The translations under genes were made by a program, and so were the position numbers. Shown here piece after piece: positions 35,309-45,260 of a DNA stretch of 53,103 bases; within the stretch, counting starts at the first letter, position 1; each line of letters opens with the position of its first letter. Where the stretch lies: the NCBI RefSeq assembly GCF_002001005.1, contig NZ_MUNX01000089.1, positions 1-53,103 of the forward strand. The letters run 5' to 3'. The DNA is from Flavobacterium sp. A45. GTDB lineage: Bacteria > Bacteroidota > Bacteroidia > Flavobacteriales > Flavobacteriaceae. Under the pieces are notes generated by a model. It did not search any database, was not told the origin of the DNA, and saw only the letters and a program-made list of their open reading frames with translations.

Positions 35309-35449
35309 ATGACCAAAAAACATATACTTATCGCTTTAATTACTTTTATTATTGCATTTGGAACGACATTCTATGTCATTAGAACTTATTTTCCAAAACA
35401 CAAAATTGAAGAAACAGCTATTCAAAAAGATACGTTAACAAAGCCATAA
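35309..35449 (+). CDS. Small membrane protein, 46 residues
   Basis: The ORF encodes MTKKHILIALITFIIAFGTT then a short charged tail ending DTLTKP. One membrane helix (about residues 5-24) and a hydrophilic C-terminus facing one side are expected. It lies 25 bp after the right inverted repeat of the GxxExxY cassette and 116 bp before the sigma-54 activator gene, on the same strand. I do not recognise a family; position and a clean coding frame make it likely to be real. Confidence 0.6.
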   Translation: MTKKHILIALITFIIAFGTTFYVIRTYFPKHKIEETAIQKDTLTKP

Positions 35450-35481
35450 TAGTAGAACCCTTTTATATTTATAGGTATAAA

Positions 35482-35565
35482 AATAGTTTCAAGTTTCAGG
35501 TTTCAAGTTTCAGGTTCTCACTGCCACTTGAAACATGAAACAAACAAAACTTTCAACAAAACAAA
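35482..35565. repeat. GTTTCAA/GTTTCAG heptamer repeats before the activator gene
   Basis: Four 7-bp units alternate GTTTCAA and GTTTCAG at about 35488-35516. The inverted sequence CTTGAAACATGAAAC follows at 35525-35539. A related CCACTTGAAACA block stands just before groEL (39281-39298). They may form an RNA hairpin in the leader or be a degenerate intergenic repeat. Confidence 0.5.
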
Positions 35566-36825
35566 ATGGATACAGTACAATCAATAAAACAGCGTTTTGA
35601 GATTATTGGGAATGATCCAAAGCTCAATCGTGCGATAGAAAAAGCCATTCAGGTTGCCCCTACCGATATTTCGGTTTTGGTGGCTGGAGAAAGTGGTGTG
35701 GGAAAAGAAAATATCCCAAAGATTATACATTCATTATCACACAGAAAACACGGTAAATATATTGCCGTAAACTGTGGTGCAATTCCAGAAGGAACTATTG
35801 ACAGTGAACTTTTTGGTCACGAAAAAGGAGCTTTTACTGGAGCCACCAGCACTCGTGAAGGATATTTTGAAGTAGCAAATGGCGGAACTATTTTCCTTGA
35901 TGAAGTGGGAGAATTGCCTTTGACCACCCAAGTACGTTTATTGCGTGTTTTGGAAAATGGAGAATTCATAAAAGTAGGCTCATCACAAGTTCAAAAAACA
36001 AATGTCCGAATCGTAGCAGCAACCAACGTCAATTTATTCAAGGCTATCGAAAAAGGAAAATTTCGGGAAGATTTGTATTATCGTTTGAGTACCGTAGATA
36101 TTACTTTACCACCACTACGAGAACGAAAAGAAGATATCCATTTATTATTCCGAAAATTTGTTGCCGATTTTGCTAATAAATACAAAATGCCTCCATTAAA
36201 ACTTGATGAAAGTGCTATTTTGCTTTTGCAAAAATTTCGCTGGAGTGGTAACATTCGACAATTGCGAAATGTCGCTGAACAGATTTCGGTACTGGAAACC
36301 AACAGAGACATTACTGCTACAACTTTACAATCCTATTTACCAAGAGAAGACAGTAATTTGCCATCGGTAATTAAGGACAAAAAAAACGATAGCGATTTTA
36401 ATACCGAAAGAGAGATTTTATACAAAGTGCTTTTTGACATGAAAAGTGATTTACACGACTTAAAAAAACTCACATTGGAATTAATGCAAAACGGCAGTTC
36501 CAAAGTACAGGAAACAAATAAATCGCTTATCAAAAAGATATACGGTTCCAAAGAAGAGGACAGTGAAATTGACTTTGAAGAAGAACCAAGAACTTCCTAT
36601 CTATCCAATCAAAACATAGAACAGGATTACGAAGAACAGGACAACAGCAATTATCTTTTGGCCGAAACTATTGAAGAGGAAGAAATCTTAAGGCTTGAAC
36701 AAAAAGAAATCGAAATGATCAAAAAGTCATTAGAAAAAAACAAAGGAAAAAGAAAAGCAGCAGCAGATGAATTGGGTATTTCCGAGCGTACTTTGTATCG
36801 AAAAATAAAACAATTTGATTTATAA
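35566..36825 (+). CDS. Sigma-54-dependent transcriptional activator (AAA+ and Fis-type HTH)
   Basis: The AAA+ domain starts almost at the N-terminus: Walker A GESGVGKE (41-48), the sigma-54-contacting GAFTGA (88-93), Walker B GGTIFLDEVGELP (106-118), and FREDLYYRLSTVDITLPPLR. An acidic variable linker (about 265-380) leads to a Fis-type helix-turn-helix (KRKAAADELGISERTLYRKI). There is no receiver or sensor domain, so activity must be controlled by amount, by a partner or through the linker. The promoter targets are unknown. The neighbouring groES leader has a sequence close to a sigma-54 promoter. Confidence 0.92.
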   Translation: MDTVQSIKQRFEIIGNDPKLNRAIEKAIQVAPTDISVLVAGESGVGKENIPKIIHSLSHRKHGKYIAVNCGAIPEGTIDSELFGHEKGAFTGATSTREGYFEVANGGTIFLDEVGELPLTTQVRLLRVLENGEFIKVGSSQVQKTNVRIVAATNVNLFKAIEKGKFREDLYYRLSTVDITLPPLRERKEDIHLLFRKFVADFANKYKMPPLKLDESAILLLQKFRWSGNIRQLRNVAEQISVLETNRDITATTLQSYLPREDSNLPSVIKDKKNDSDFNTEREILYKVLFDMKSDLHDLKKLTLELMQNGSSKVQETNKSLIKKIYGSKEEDSEIDFEEEPRTSYLSNQNIEQDYEEQDNSNYLLAETIEEEEILRLEQKEIEMIKKSLEKNKGKRKAAADELGISERTLYRKIKQFDL

Positions 36826-36911
36826 CAAAAAATAAAAATTCAAAAAAAAACAAAATTCAAATCACTATTCGATTTTTGTACATTTGAATTTTAAACCAAA
36901 TCGGAATTTGG

Positions 36912-36942
36912 GCTCGAGCGATAGCGAACAGGCGTAGCAATT
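36912..36942. repeat. Fragment of the dispersed structured repeat
   Basis: CTCGAGCGATAGCGAACAGG followed by CGTAGCAATTT resembles the block CACGAGCGAAGCGAACTGGC-GAAGCAATC of the copy at 41.2 kb. It lies in the 127-bp gap before the lptE-like gene and shows no other part of the element. Confidence 0.35.
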
Positions 36943-36952
36943 TACACTTTAT

Positions 36953-37456
36953 ATGAAAAAAACACATTATTTCTTATTACTAATTAGTTCATTCATTCTA
37001 AACAGTTGTTCGGTTTACAACTTTACTGGAACTGGTAAAATTGATGCCAAAACCTATCAAGTGAATTTCTTTCCAAACAATTCGGAATTGATTGAGCCAG
37101 GAATTGACAGAATTTTTACACTTACATTGCAAGACTTGATTCAAGGCCAAACTAATTTGCAATTAGTGAAAAACGGAGGAGATTTAACCTACGAAGGAGA
37201 AATTGTGGATTACCGTATCAGTCCGATGACCGCAACTGCAGATCAACAAGCTGCACAAAGCAGATTAAAAATAAGGGTAAATGTTAGGTTTACGAATAAA
37301 AATAAAGAAACAGATGATTTCGAAAAAGTTTTTGAATTTTATTATGACTTTCCTGCAGCCCAACAATTGACAGGAGCAACGAAAGACGCCGCAATCAAAG
37401 AAATTTTCGAAAGAATCACACAAGATATTTTCAATGATTCACTTGCAAAATGGTAA
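36953..37456 (+). CDS. LptE-like LPS-assembly lipoprotein
   Basis: A lipoprotein signal peptide ends ILNSC with Cys at residue 19. The short mature protein has YNFTGTGKIDAKTYQVNFFP and a beta-rich middle with DYRISPMTATADQQAAQSRL. This is the pattern of the Bacteroidota LptE family, which plugs the LptD barrel for lipopolysaccharide delivery to the cell surface. No lptD is seen in the window. Gene order (activator, lptE, TPR protein, secG) with short gaps suggests co-transcription. Confidence 0.8.
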   Translation: MKKTHYFLLLISSFILNSCSVYNFTGTGKIDAKTYQVNFFPNNSELIEPGIDRIFTLTLQDLIQGQTNLQLVKNGGDLTYEGEIVDYRISPMTATADQQAAQSRLKIRVNVRFTNKNKETDDFEKVFEFYYDFPAAQQLTGATKDAAIKEIFERITQDIFNDSLAKW

Positions 37457-37525
37457 TTTTTAAAAAGTATTCAGTTAGAATAATTGTTATTAAAAACCGA
37501 TAACTGATACGAAATATACAAACAA

Positions 37526-38482
37526 ATGAACGTTAGCAGCTATAATTATCTCATAAATAAACCAGACGAAATCAATGATTCTCAAACAGTGGCTTTGGAA
37601 AAAGTACTGGATGAATTTCCTTTTTTTCAAAGTGCGAGAGCGTTGCGCCTAAAGGGGCTTTACAATCAAAATAGCTACAAATATAATTTTGCGCTAAAAA
37701 TAGCCGCAGCTCATACTACAGACCGCAGCGTTTTATTTGATTTTATCACTTCAGAATCGTTTACAGCAATACAAAAAAAGACTTACGAGAAAAAAATAGA
37801 GGAACTCCTTAATATAACAGTAATTGACAGTCAAATTATCGAAAAGGAAGAAGTAGCACCGATTATCGTGACAACTCCTTTGGAACATTCTATCCTTACA
37901 TCCATAAAAGAAGCTAATACTAATATTGCTCAAAACAAATCACTCTTCATTGATAAATTAGAAATTGATAAAAATGTAGAACAATCAATTCTAGATTCCA
38001 TCAAAGAAGCCACGCCTACAAAAACTGAAGAAAAAACCACAGAAGCTGAGAAAAACTTAGAAATTGGAAAACCACTGGATTTTTCAAAATCAGAAACGCA
38101 TTCTTTTCATCAATGGCTTCAAATTTCGAGGATACAACCCATAATACGTGAAAATCCCCAAGAAAATAAGACTATGGAAAAAGCCCCAATCATAGACGAG
38201 GATAAAAAGAAAAAAGCCGAATTAATCGATAAGTTCATAGAAACCAGTCCAAAGATTCCACCTATAAAACCTGGAGTCGTATTCACTCCAAATATAGACC
38301 TCAACAAAGAAGACAATTCTTATTTAATGACAGAGACGTTGGCAAAGGTATATTTGGAACAAAAAAAATATCAAAAAGCGATACAAGCTTATGAAATATT
38401 AATTTTGAAATATCCAGAAAAAAGTAGTTTCTTTGCAGACCGTATAAAGGATATTAAAATAGTACAACAAAATAACAATTAA
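37526..38482 (+). CDS. TPR-containing protein of unknown function
   Basis: The 318-residue protein is soluble, with no signal peptide. Its C-terminus has a TPR-like pair of helices (LAKVYLEQKKYQKAIQAYEI, then LILKYPEKSSFFADRIKDI). The N-terminal 80 residues (helical, with ALEKVLDEFPFFQSARALRL) also look TPR-like, and the middle is Lys/Glu-rich and low in complexity. Function is not known. It lies between lptE and secG and ends 11 bp before secG, so it is probably co-transcribed with them. Confidence 0.75.
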   Translation: MNVSSYNYLINKPDEINDSQTVALEKVLDEFPFFQSARALRLKGLYNQNSYKYNFALKIAAAHTTDRSVLFDFITSESFTAIQKKTYEKKIEELLNITVIDSQIIEKEEVAPIIVTTPLEHSILTSIKEANTNIAQNKSLFIDKLEIDKNVEQSILDSIKEATPTKTEEKTTEAEKNLEIGKPLDFSKSETHSFHQWLQISRIQPIIRENPQENKTMEKAPIIDEDKKKKAELIDKFIETSPKIPPIKPGVVFTPNIDLNKEDNSYLMTETLAKVYLEQKKYQKAIQAYEILILKYPEKSSFFADRIKDIKIVQQNNN

Positions 38483-38493
38483 TAATAAATAGT

Positions 38494-38832
38494 ATGTTTT
38501 CAATTTTTTTAGTTTTAATTACAATAGTATGTTTTCTATTGATCGTAGTAATAATGGTTCAAAACCCTAAAGGTGGTGGTCTTTCTTCTACAATAAGTGG
38601 TTCTCAAATGTTAGGTGGTGTACAAAAAACTACTGATTTCTTAGACAAAAGTACTTGGACATTGGCAACTATATTAATTGCTTTAATCTTACTTTCAGGA
38701 TTGAGTTTCACAGGAACTTTAAGTGATGCTGATTCAAAAATCATTGACAACACAGAAACTGCTGCACCAAAAACTAATGCACCTGCTACAGATGCACCTG
38801 CACAAAGTACACCTGCAACTCCAGCAAAATAA
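38494..38832 (+). CDS. secG: Preprotein translocase subunit SecG
   Basis: SecG is the small subunit of the SecYEG channel and has two membrane helices. The first is FSIFLVLITIVCFLLIVVIM, then the conserved cytoplasmic loop QNPKGGGLSSTISGSQMLGG, then the second helix (WTLATILIALILLSGLSF). The C-terminal tail is a low-complexity Ala/Pro/Thr region (APKTNAPATDAPAQSTPATP) common in Bacteroidota members. It is followed by a strong terminator that closes this transcription unit. Confidence 0.95.
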   Translation: MFSIFLVLITIVCFLLIVVIMVQNPKGGGLSSTISGSQMLGGVQKTTDFLDKSTWTLATILIALILLSGLSFTGTLSDADSKIIDNTETAAPKTNAPATDAPAQSTPATPAK

Positions 38833-38853
38833 TCTATTTACATAAATACTCAA

Positions 38854-38885
38854 AAATGCCAGCCTGTCAAAGCTGGCATTTTTTA
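38854..38885 (+). terminator. Intrinsic terminator after secG
   Basis: AATGCCAGC and GCTGGCATT form a 9-bp stem with an 8-nt loop, followed by TTTTTT. It separates the secG unit from groES. Confidence 0.9.
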
Positions 38886-38912
38886 TAAGAAAAAATGTCA
38901 GTTTACGTACTG

Positions 38913-38928
38913 TGGCATAATTTCTGAA
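38913..38928 (+). promoter_or_regulatory. Sigma-54-like promoter candidate before groES
   Basis: TGGCATAATTTCTGAA resembles the sigma-54 consensus TGGCACG-N4-TTGCW, with the -24 GG intact and the -12 GC changed to GA. A start near 38939 would give a leader of about 30 nt. No CIRCE element (TTAGCACTC inverted repeat) is seen, and there is no TAnnTTTG box at a suitable place. Confidence 0.35.
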
Positions 38929-38967
38929 ATACAACAACAGTAAAAATTAACATAAACATAAAAAATC

Positions 38968-39243
38968 ATGACTTTAAACATTAAACCACTTTCAGATAGA
39001 GTTCTTATCGAACCAGTTGCAGCTGAAACGAAAACGGCGTCAGGAATTTTTATTCCAGATACCGCAAAAGAAAAACCACAAAAAGGAACTGTAGTTGCAG
39101 TAGGAAATGGAACTAAAGACCATACTATGACTGTCAAAATTGGAGATTCAGTACTTTATGGAAAATACGCTGGAACTGAATTAAAATTAGAAGGAAAAGA
39201 TTATCTAATTATGCGTGAGGACGATATCCTTGCGATAATCTAA
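38968..39243 (+). CDS. groES: Co-chaperonin GroES
   Basis: GroES caps the GroEL barrel. The 91-residue chain has the family start [20 protein letters not shown], the mobile loop ([18 protein letters not shown]) and the final [13 protein letters not shown]. It lies 79 bp before groEL on the same strand and has its own leader after the secG terminator, so groES-groEL form a separate transcription unit. Confidence 0.97.
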   Translation: MTLNIKPLSDRVLIEPVAAETKTASGIFIPDTAKEKPQKGTVVAVGNGTKDHTMTVKIGDSVLYGKYAGTELKLEGKDYLIMREDDILAII

Positions 39244-39310
39244 AAAAGTATTAAGTACAAAGAATTAAGTATCAAGATAACTTGACCACTTGAAACAAAC
39301 TAAACTTTAA

Positions 39311-40951
<1,641 letters not shown>

Positions 40952-40974
40952 AATCAGCATTAGATTCCAAATAT

Positions 40975-41009
40975 AATCCGTCTTGAATTCGTTCTCGACG
41001 GATTTTTTT
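40975..41009 (+). terminator. groEL terminator
   Basis: AATCCGTC (40975-40982) pairs with GACGGATT (40997-41004) and is followed by a run of seven T. The loop can form further pairs. Confidence 0.85.
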
Positions 41010-41053
41010 ATGCTTTTTCAGGAGTACTTTTAGCTGAGCTCAATCAATTGTTT

Positions 41054-41232
41054 TGGGAGCAGAAAGATTTGGTTTATTAGGAAATATCGTCCCGCTATCC
41101 GTTACAAACGAAGTTCACTGAACTCCTATAAAAATAAAAGTATAGGTGAAGTAATCTTTTAAACCGAACCCCGGCTTATAAGGATTTTCACTGCACACGA
41201 GCGAAGCGAACTGGCGAAGCAATCGGGGCTAA
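41054..41232 (-). ncRNA. Dispersed structured repeat, copy 3 (Flavo-1-like)
   Basis: Read on the minus strand it begins TAGCCCCGATTGCTTCGCCA, contains CAGTGAAAATCC, CCGGGGTTCGG, AACGGATAGCGGGACGATAT and ends AATCTTTCTGCTCC. The order and wording of blocks match copy 1 (14178-14284), with an extra TTCGCTTCGCTCG arm and an extended middle. It sits between two terminators, so it is either transcribed from its own promoter or is a passive repeat. Confidence 0.55.
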
Positions 41233-41267
41233 AGGGAAGTATTTTACTTTTTTTTTTGCAATCATCC

Positions 41268-41305
41268 CAAAAAAAAACCGTCTTGTTCTATTGAGCAAGA
41301 CGGTT
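41268..41305 (-). terminator. Terminator of the DedA gene
   Basis: AACCGTCTTG (41276-41285) pairs perfectly with CAAGACGGTT (41296-41305). On the minus strand nine T follow (41277-41269). Confidence 0.9.
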
Positions 41306-41324
41306 CATTTGTATTTATTAAGTT

Positions 41325-42002
41325 TTAATGATGAACAACTTTTTTCTTAATCATCTTTAGAAAAACAGGTAAAGTTGAAACTAAAATAATTGCGATTACA
41401 ATTTTCTCAATATGTTCTTTTAAGTCAATTCCCATTTCCAAAAACATTCCATAAAGATAATGTCCAGAGAAAATCAAAATGAAAGACCATAAAATCGAAC
41501 TCAAGACATTAAAAAACATAAACTTCTTTCTGTCCATCGACCCTATACCAGCAACTATTGGCGCAAAAGTTCTCACGATAGGCAAAAATCTCGCATAAAT
41601 AATAGCCTTTCCACCATGCTTATCAAAAAACTCCTTAGCCTGAAGCAAATACTTCTTCTTAAACAAAAGCGTATCTTCTCTGTTGTATAAATAATACCCA
41701 CTTTTGGCTCCAAACCAATAGCCTACCATATTACCCAAAATACCTGCAAGCGCTACTAGAGACGAAAGCAAAACAAGATTTATGAAATCACTTTCGATAT
41801 AAACAACATTCTGAACCAATTCTCCGCTATAAATCCCTGCAAGAAAAAGCAAACTATCACCAGGAAGAAAAAAACCGGCAAAAAGACCCGTTTCGGCAAA
41901 AACAATAAATAAAACGATATACAAACCCAGTTTAATATCACCAATTGTAAAATTAATATAAAATTCAGGGTTTACTAATTGGGTCCATTCAAAATTACTC
42001 AT
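41325..42002 (-). CDS. DedA family membrane protein
   Basis: DedA/SNARE-associated proteins act in the cytoplasmic membrane, many as lipid-carrier flippases or in proton-gradient balance. The protein has GLYIVLFIVFAETGLFAGFF with LPGDSLLFLAG, then GNMVGYWFGAKSGYYLYNRE, FFDKHGGKAIIYARFLPIVR and TFAPIVAGIGSMDRKKFMFF, all standard DedA blocks. Several membrane segments are expected. The frame is open to 42056, but MSNFEWTQLV at 42002 is the better start. It is transcribed alone with its own terminator. Confidence 0.92.
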   Translation of the reverse strand: MSNFEWTQLVNPEFYINFTIGDIKLGLYIVLFIVFAETGLFAGFFLPGDSLLFLAGIYSGELVQNVVYIESDFINLVLLSSLVALAGILGNMVGYWFGAKSGYYLYNREDTLLFKKKYLLQAKEFFDKHGGKAIIYARFLPIVRTFAPIVAGIGSMDRKKFMFFNVLSSILWSFILIFSGHYLYGMFLEMGIDLKEHIEKIVIAIILVSTLPVFLKMIKKKVVHH

Positions 42003-42102
42003 ATATTGTTCTATTTTATTTAAGCCGTGAAAGTAAGGATAATTTAGGTGAACCACAATTTATTGCCTCATTTTAAAGTTTTATTAACGATTTAAAAATC
42101 AC

Positions 42103-42142
42103 AAAAAGCATCAAAATTAAACTTATATTTTGATGCTTTTTT
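42103..42142. terminator. Bidirectional terminator after the metal locus
   Basis: AAAAAGCATCAAAAT pairs with ATTTTGATGCTTTTT over 15 bp with a 9-nt loop. T runs follow on both strands. It lies about 70 bp past the stop of the HMA gene. Confidence 0.85.
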
Positions 42143-42211
42143 CAATCATTGAAAGTTTTAAATTAAGCAGCATAAAAAAAATTAATACCACTAAATAATC
42201 CTTTTCATTCG

Positions 42212-42589
42212 TTACAATCTATCATACTGGCAACAATGATGAAGGCTATCATAATCTTCTTTTGTAGATTTCACTGAATCGGTATCATGACCAACTTTGG
42301 CAATTGCTTTTTTTACATCTCCCAAAGAACATTTTTCTTCATTGATAATTAAATCCAACTGATGTGTCTCAATATTCCACGAAGCCGATTTGACTCCTGC
42401 AACTGAAAAAGCAGCCTTTTGGATTCTCTTTTGGCATTGTTCACAGTTACCGTTTACTTCGGTAGTGTATTTAGCGTTTTTATTTTTCTTTTCTTGGCCT
42501 TGTGCCGAAAATGCAAAGACAGTCATTAGTAAAACTAAAAATATGCTCTTAATGCTGCTATTTCTAAATTCTTGAATATTTGTTTTCAT
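42212..42589 (-). CDS. Exported heavy-metal-associated (HMA) domain protein
   Basis: A signal peptide (SIFLVLLMTVFAFSAQGQ) precedes a single HMA ferredoxin-like domain with CEQC (Cys49, Cys52) and VAGVKSASWNIETHQLDLII. The C-terminus adds a His/Cys cluster (SLHHCCQYDRL) not normal for HMA domains. It probably binds copper or a similar soft metal in the periplasm. It is the last of three genes (HYC_CC_PP protein, TonB receptor, HMA protein) on the same strand. Confidence 0.88.
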   Translation of the reverse strand: MKTNIQEFRNSSIKSIFLVLLMTVFAFSAQGQEKKNKNAKYTTEVNGNCEQCQKRIQKAAFSVAGVKSASWNIETHQLDLIINEEKCSLGDVKKAIAKVGHDTDSVKSTKEDYDSLHHCCQYDRL

Positions 42590-42637
42590 TTCTATTAGTA
42601 TTAAAATTTGTAATTGATTTTGTTATTATTCTTGTTG

Positions 42638-44650
42638 TTACTTTATTTTAAACCTTAAACCCGCATAATACATTTGTCCAAATACTGGTGCATATAAAAT
42701 AGTTGCATCAAAATAAGGACCAAAAGGATTCTGAGCATCCACTATTGCTGGATTTTGGGTATAATTACCTATATTCTCCCCTCCTACATACACTTCAAAA
42801 GTAGATGAAAATGTTCTGGTAATTTGAGCATTCATTAAAGAATACGCTGGTGAATGTTCAGAAAGCTGATATGCTGTAGGATTTGAAGCCGTATAAGGCA
42901 ATTGTTGTTCCCCAATCCAGTTGTAGGTGAAATCAAATTTCCATTGTTGCCCTTTGTCTTTAATATGGGTTTCATATCCTAAATTCCCAAAGAAACGATG
43001 CGCAGCCTGCAATGGTCTTTGATACTTGCCTGATAAATAATCGGTTTTAATGTCGTAGAATTTATAAGCTGAACGCAATTCCAAATGTTTTGCCAATTCA
43101 TAATTGAACTCTAATTGAAAACTGTTGGCAAACGATGCACCATCCAAATTATGAAAAATCACTTGTTGGGGACTTTGCATGATATCCACCACTACTTGAT
43201 TCTGGAAATTGGTTCTGTAAAAATCGGCAGTAACATCTCCGTTACGATTAAATAATTTAAACCCTTGCATAAAACTTAATCCATAATTCCATGCAATCTC
43301 TGGATCCAAACCATATAATTTACCTCCAGTATTAGTAACATCAAAAGTTCTGGAACTGGCAAACAAGTTTTGGTTTTCTGCAAAAATATTGGCTGGACGT
43401 TTTCCTCTTCCGGCAGAAACCCTCAAAACTCCTTTCTCCCAAGGATTGTATTTCATGTGTACTCTTGGCGTTACAAAAACTCCCAAACGATTCCCATAAT
43501 CTGCCCTGCCTCCAAGAATAAAACTAAAATCATCTTGGTTATCAAATGTATATTCGAAGAAAGCGCCTACTGTATTGTCAATTCTGCTATAATCTGTCGT
43601 ATTAACAAACTCTATGTAATTATCATAGGTAAAATTCAAACCGGTTGCAAACTTGTTCTTTTCGTTATTGATAATTGAATTAAAAATCAAGTTCGAATAA
43701 AAACTGTTTTGTTTGATATTGTAACCATTCAACCCAAAATAGGAATCTTGATCATAGCTTGAAAATGCATTTTGAAAACCAATACTTTGATACGGCATAT
43801 CCTTAAAAACATAACCGATTTTTGTCGAAACATCAATCTTTTGAGTATCAATTTCGGAACCCCAAGAATTGATTGTTCCTCTATCCCTATCAGGATCAAA
43901 ACTGGTTTGACCCATTAGTTTAGTATCGTTCATATATTGCAAATTAATGAAACTAACCCAACCTGTTTCGGCATTATAATATTGGTAACGATTGAGTAAA
44001 TTGAATTGTTTTTGCAAAGGGTTATCCAAAAAACCATCCTCATTGTTATCCATCTTAGAATCTCGAATATTGCCGTGGAGCAACAAACTCGTAGCCCATT
44101 TATCGGACAATTTTTGATTAAAATTGGCATTCAACTCAAAACGGGAATCGGTAGAACCATAAGCATTCAACAGAAATGGGACTTCCGACATTGGCTTTAT
44201 TAATTCAGTATTAATTTGCCCCGAAATGCTTTCAAAACCGTTGACAACACTCCCTGCTCCCTTGGTAATCTGAATACTTTCTATCCAAGGACCAGGGGTA
44301 AAAGAAAGTCCGTAAACCTGAGAAGCACCGCGAACAGAAGGAATATTTTCCTGAGTCATCATCAAGTACGGACTTGTCAGACCCAACATCTTGATTTGCT
44401 TAGTTCCTGTTAATGCATCAGAAAAATTGACATCGATGGAAGGATTGGTTTCAAAACTTTCTGCAAGATTACAACAGGCAGCTTTGAGCAATTCTTTTTT
44501 GGTGACTAATGTTGTATTAGCGGTAACTGTATATGTTTTTTGCAGGCTCTTGCGTTTCGACTGCACTTTTATTTCCTGTAGTGTATCTTGCGAATAAGAA
44601 TTAAAAGCAGTAAACAAGAGCAACAAAACTATTGCTATTTTTGTTTTCAT
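42638..44650 (-). CDS. TonB-dependent receptor, probably for copper or a related metal
   Basis: This is a 670-residue outer-membrane transporter without a carboxypeptidase-like domain. The signal peptide ends FNSYSQ. The plug has KKELLKAACCNLAESFETNP with a Cys pair at 59-60, a feature of metal-linked TonB receptors in Bacteroidota. It continues with GLSFTPGPWIESIQITKGAG and GFESISGQINTEL. The barrel ends GLRFKIK. The frame is open to 44680, but the ATG at 44650 (MKTKIAIVLLLLF) gives a clean signal peptide. Flanking HMA and HYC_CC_PP genes support metal, most likely copper, as substrate. Confidence 0.88.
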   Translation of the reverse strand: MKTKIAIVLLLLFTAFNSYSQDTLQEIKVQSKRKSLQKTYTVTANTTLVTKKELLKAACCNLAESFETNPSIDVNFSDALTGTKQIKMLGLTSPYLMMTQENIPSVRGASQVYGLSFTPGPWIESIQITKGAGSVVNGFESISGQINTELIKPMSEVPFLLNAYGSTDSRFELNANFNQKLSDKWATSLLLHGNIRDSKMDNNEDGFLDNPLQKQFNLLNRYQYYNAETGWVSFINLQYMNDTKLMGQTSFDPDRDRGTINSWGSEIDTQKIDVSTKIGYVFKDMPYQSIGFQNAFSSYDQDSYFGLNGYNIKQNSFYSNLIFNSIINNEKNKFATGLNFTYDNYIEFVNTTDYSRIDNTVGAFFEYTFDNQDDFSFILGGRADYGNRLGVFVTPRVHMKYNPWEKGVLRVSAGRGKRPANIFAENQNLFASSRTFDVTNTGGKLYGLDPEIAWNYGLSFMQGFKLFNRNGDVTADFYRTNFQNQVVVDIMQSPQQVIFHNLDGASFANSFQLEFNYELAKHLELRSAYKFYDIKTDYLSGKYQRPLQAAHRFFGNLGYETHIKDKGQQWKFDFTYNWIGEQQLPYTASNPTAYQLSEHSPAYSLMNAQITRTFSSTFEVYVGGENIGNYTQNPAIVDAQNPFGPYFDATILYAPVFGQMYYAGLRFKIK

Positions 44651-44713
44651 GATTTTTATTATAATGATTAAAAATGTCAAACCACAAAAAATGGGTTTAA
44701 CTTCAATTAAACA

Positions 44714-45127
44714 TTATAACTTATCGTAAAGGAGGTATTGGCTGTACAGCTTGAAAAGTGGCGGTGCATTGGCATCGCAATAATAAGCAAGAACTGAATT
44801 ATTTTTGAAATTGTCGACAGTAGCAAAAACAAATGAATGTGTTTCCGGAATTACGAATGCATAATCCATCTGAAAAGAAAAAGTTTTCACAATTCCATTG
44901 TCTGATTTTTTCTGAATGACAATTTTTTTATCCTTACAGCAACTGTCTTTTTTACTAGTGACTTTTTTTTCGCAACAACCTTTTTCACTTTGCAGTGATG
45001 GTAAAACTGAATTCAATGAAACAGAGGCTAATTCTCCTCCACAATAATGTACGTTAAAAGCAAGACCTACATTGGAAACCAATAATAGAAATGCTAGAAA
45101 TATACTTATGTGCTTTTTGAAATTCAT
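44714..45127 (-). CDS. HYC_CC_PP family protein (metal-associated, exported)
   Basis: A signal peptide is followed by the family-naming residues: HYCGGEL, then GCCEKK and a second pair (DSCCKDK), and near the C-terminus APPLFKLY. The Cys and His clusters are suited to binding copper. The family occurs next to TonB receptors and HMA proteins, as here. Function is not established. It is the first gene of the three-gene metal locus, 63 bp before the receptor ATG used here. Confidence 0.85.
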   Translation of the reverse strand: MNFKKHISIFLAFLLLVSNVGLAFNVHYCGGELASVSLNSVLPSLQSEKGCCEKKVTSKKDSCCKDKKIVIQKKSDNGIVKTFSFQMDYAFVIPETHSFVFATVDNFKNNSVLAYYCDANAPPLFKLYSQYLLYDKL

Positions 45128-45260
45128 ATTGCAAAATTAGCATTAATATCACTTCCAAAAACCAAGGTTTTGTTAATTTTTATTCAAGAAGAAGTAAAGG
45201 TTCTAATACTCTAAATTTCTGATTCAAAATCAACTGATTGAATCAGGTTCAAAACCGAAA

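Larger units (their letters stand above)
40952..41324. other. Convergent intergenic region between groEL and dedA
   Basis: The 373 bp contain the groEL terminator (40975-41009), a full copy of the dispersed structured repeat on the minus strand (41054-41232) and the terminator of the DedA gene (41268-41305). No ORF is visible. Confidence 0.8.

Noticed and set aside
38833..38967. CIRCE element before groES
   Set aside because: No TTAGCACTC-N9-GAGTGCTAA sequence or close variant is present.
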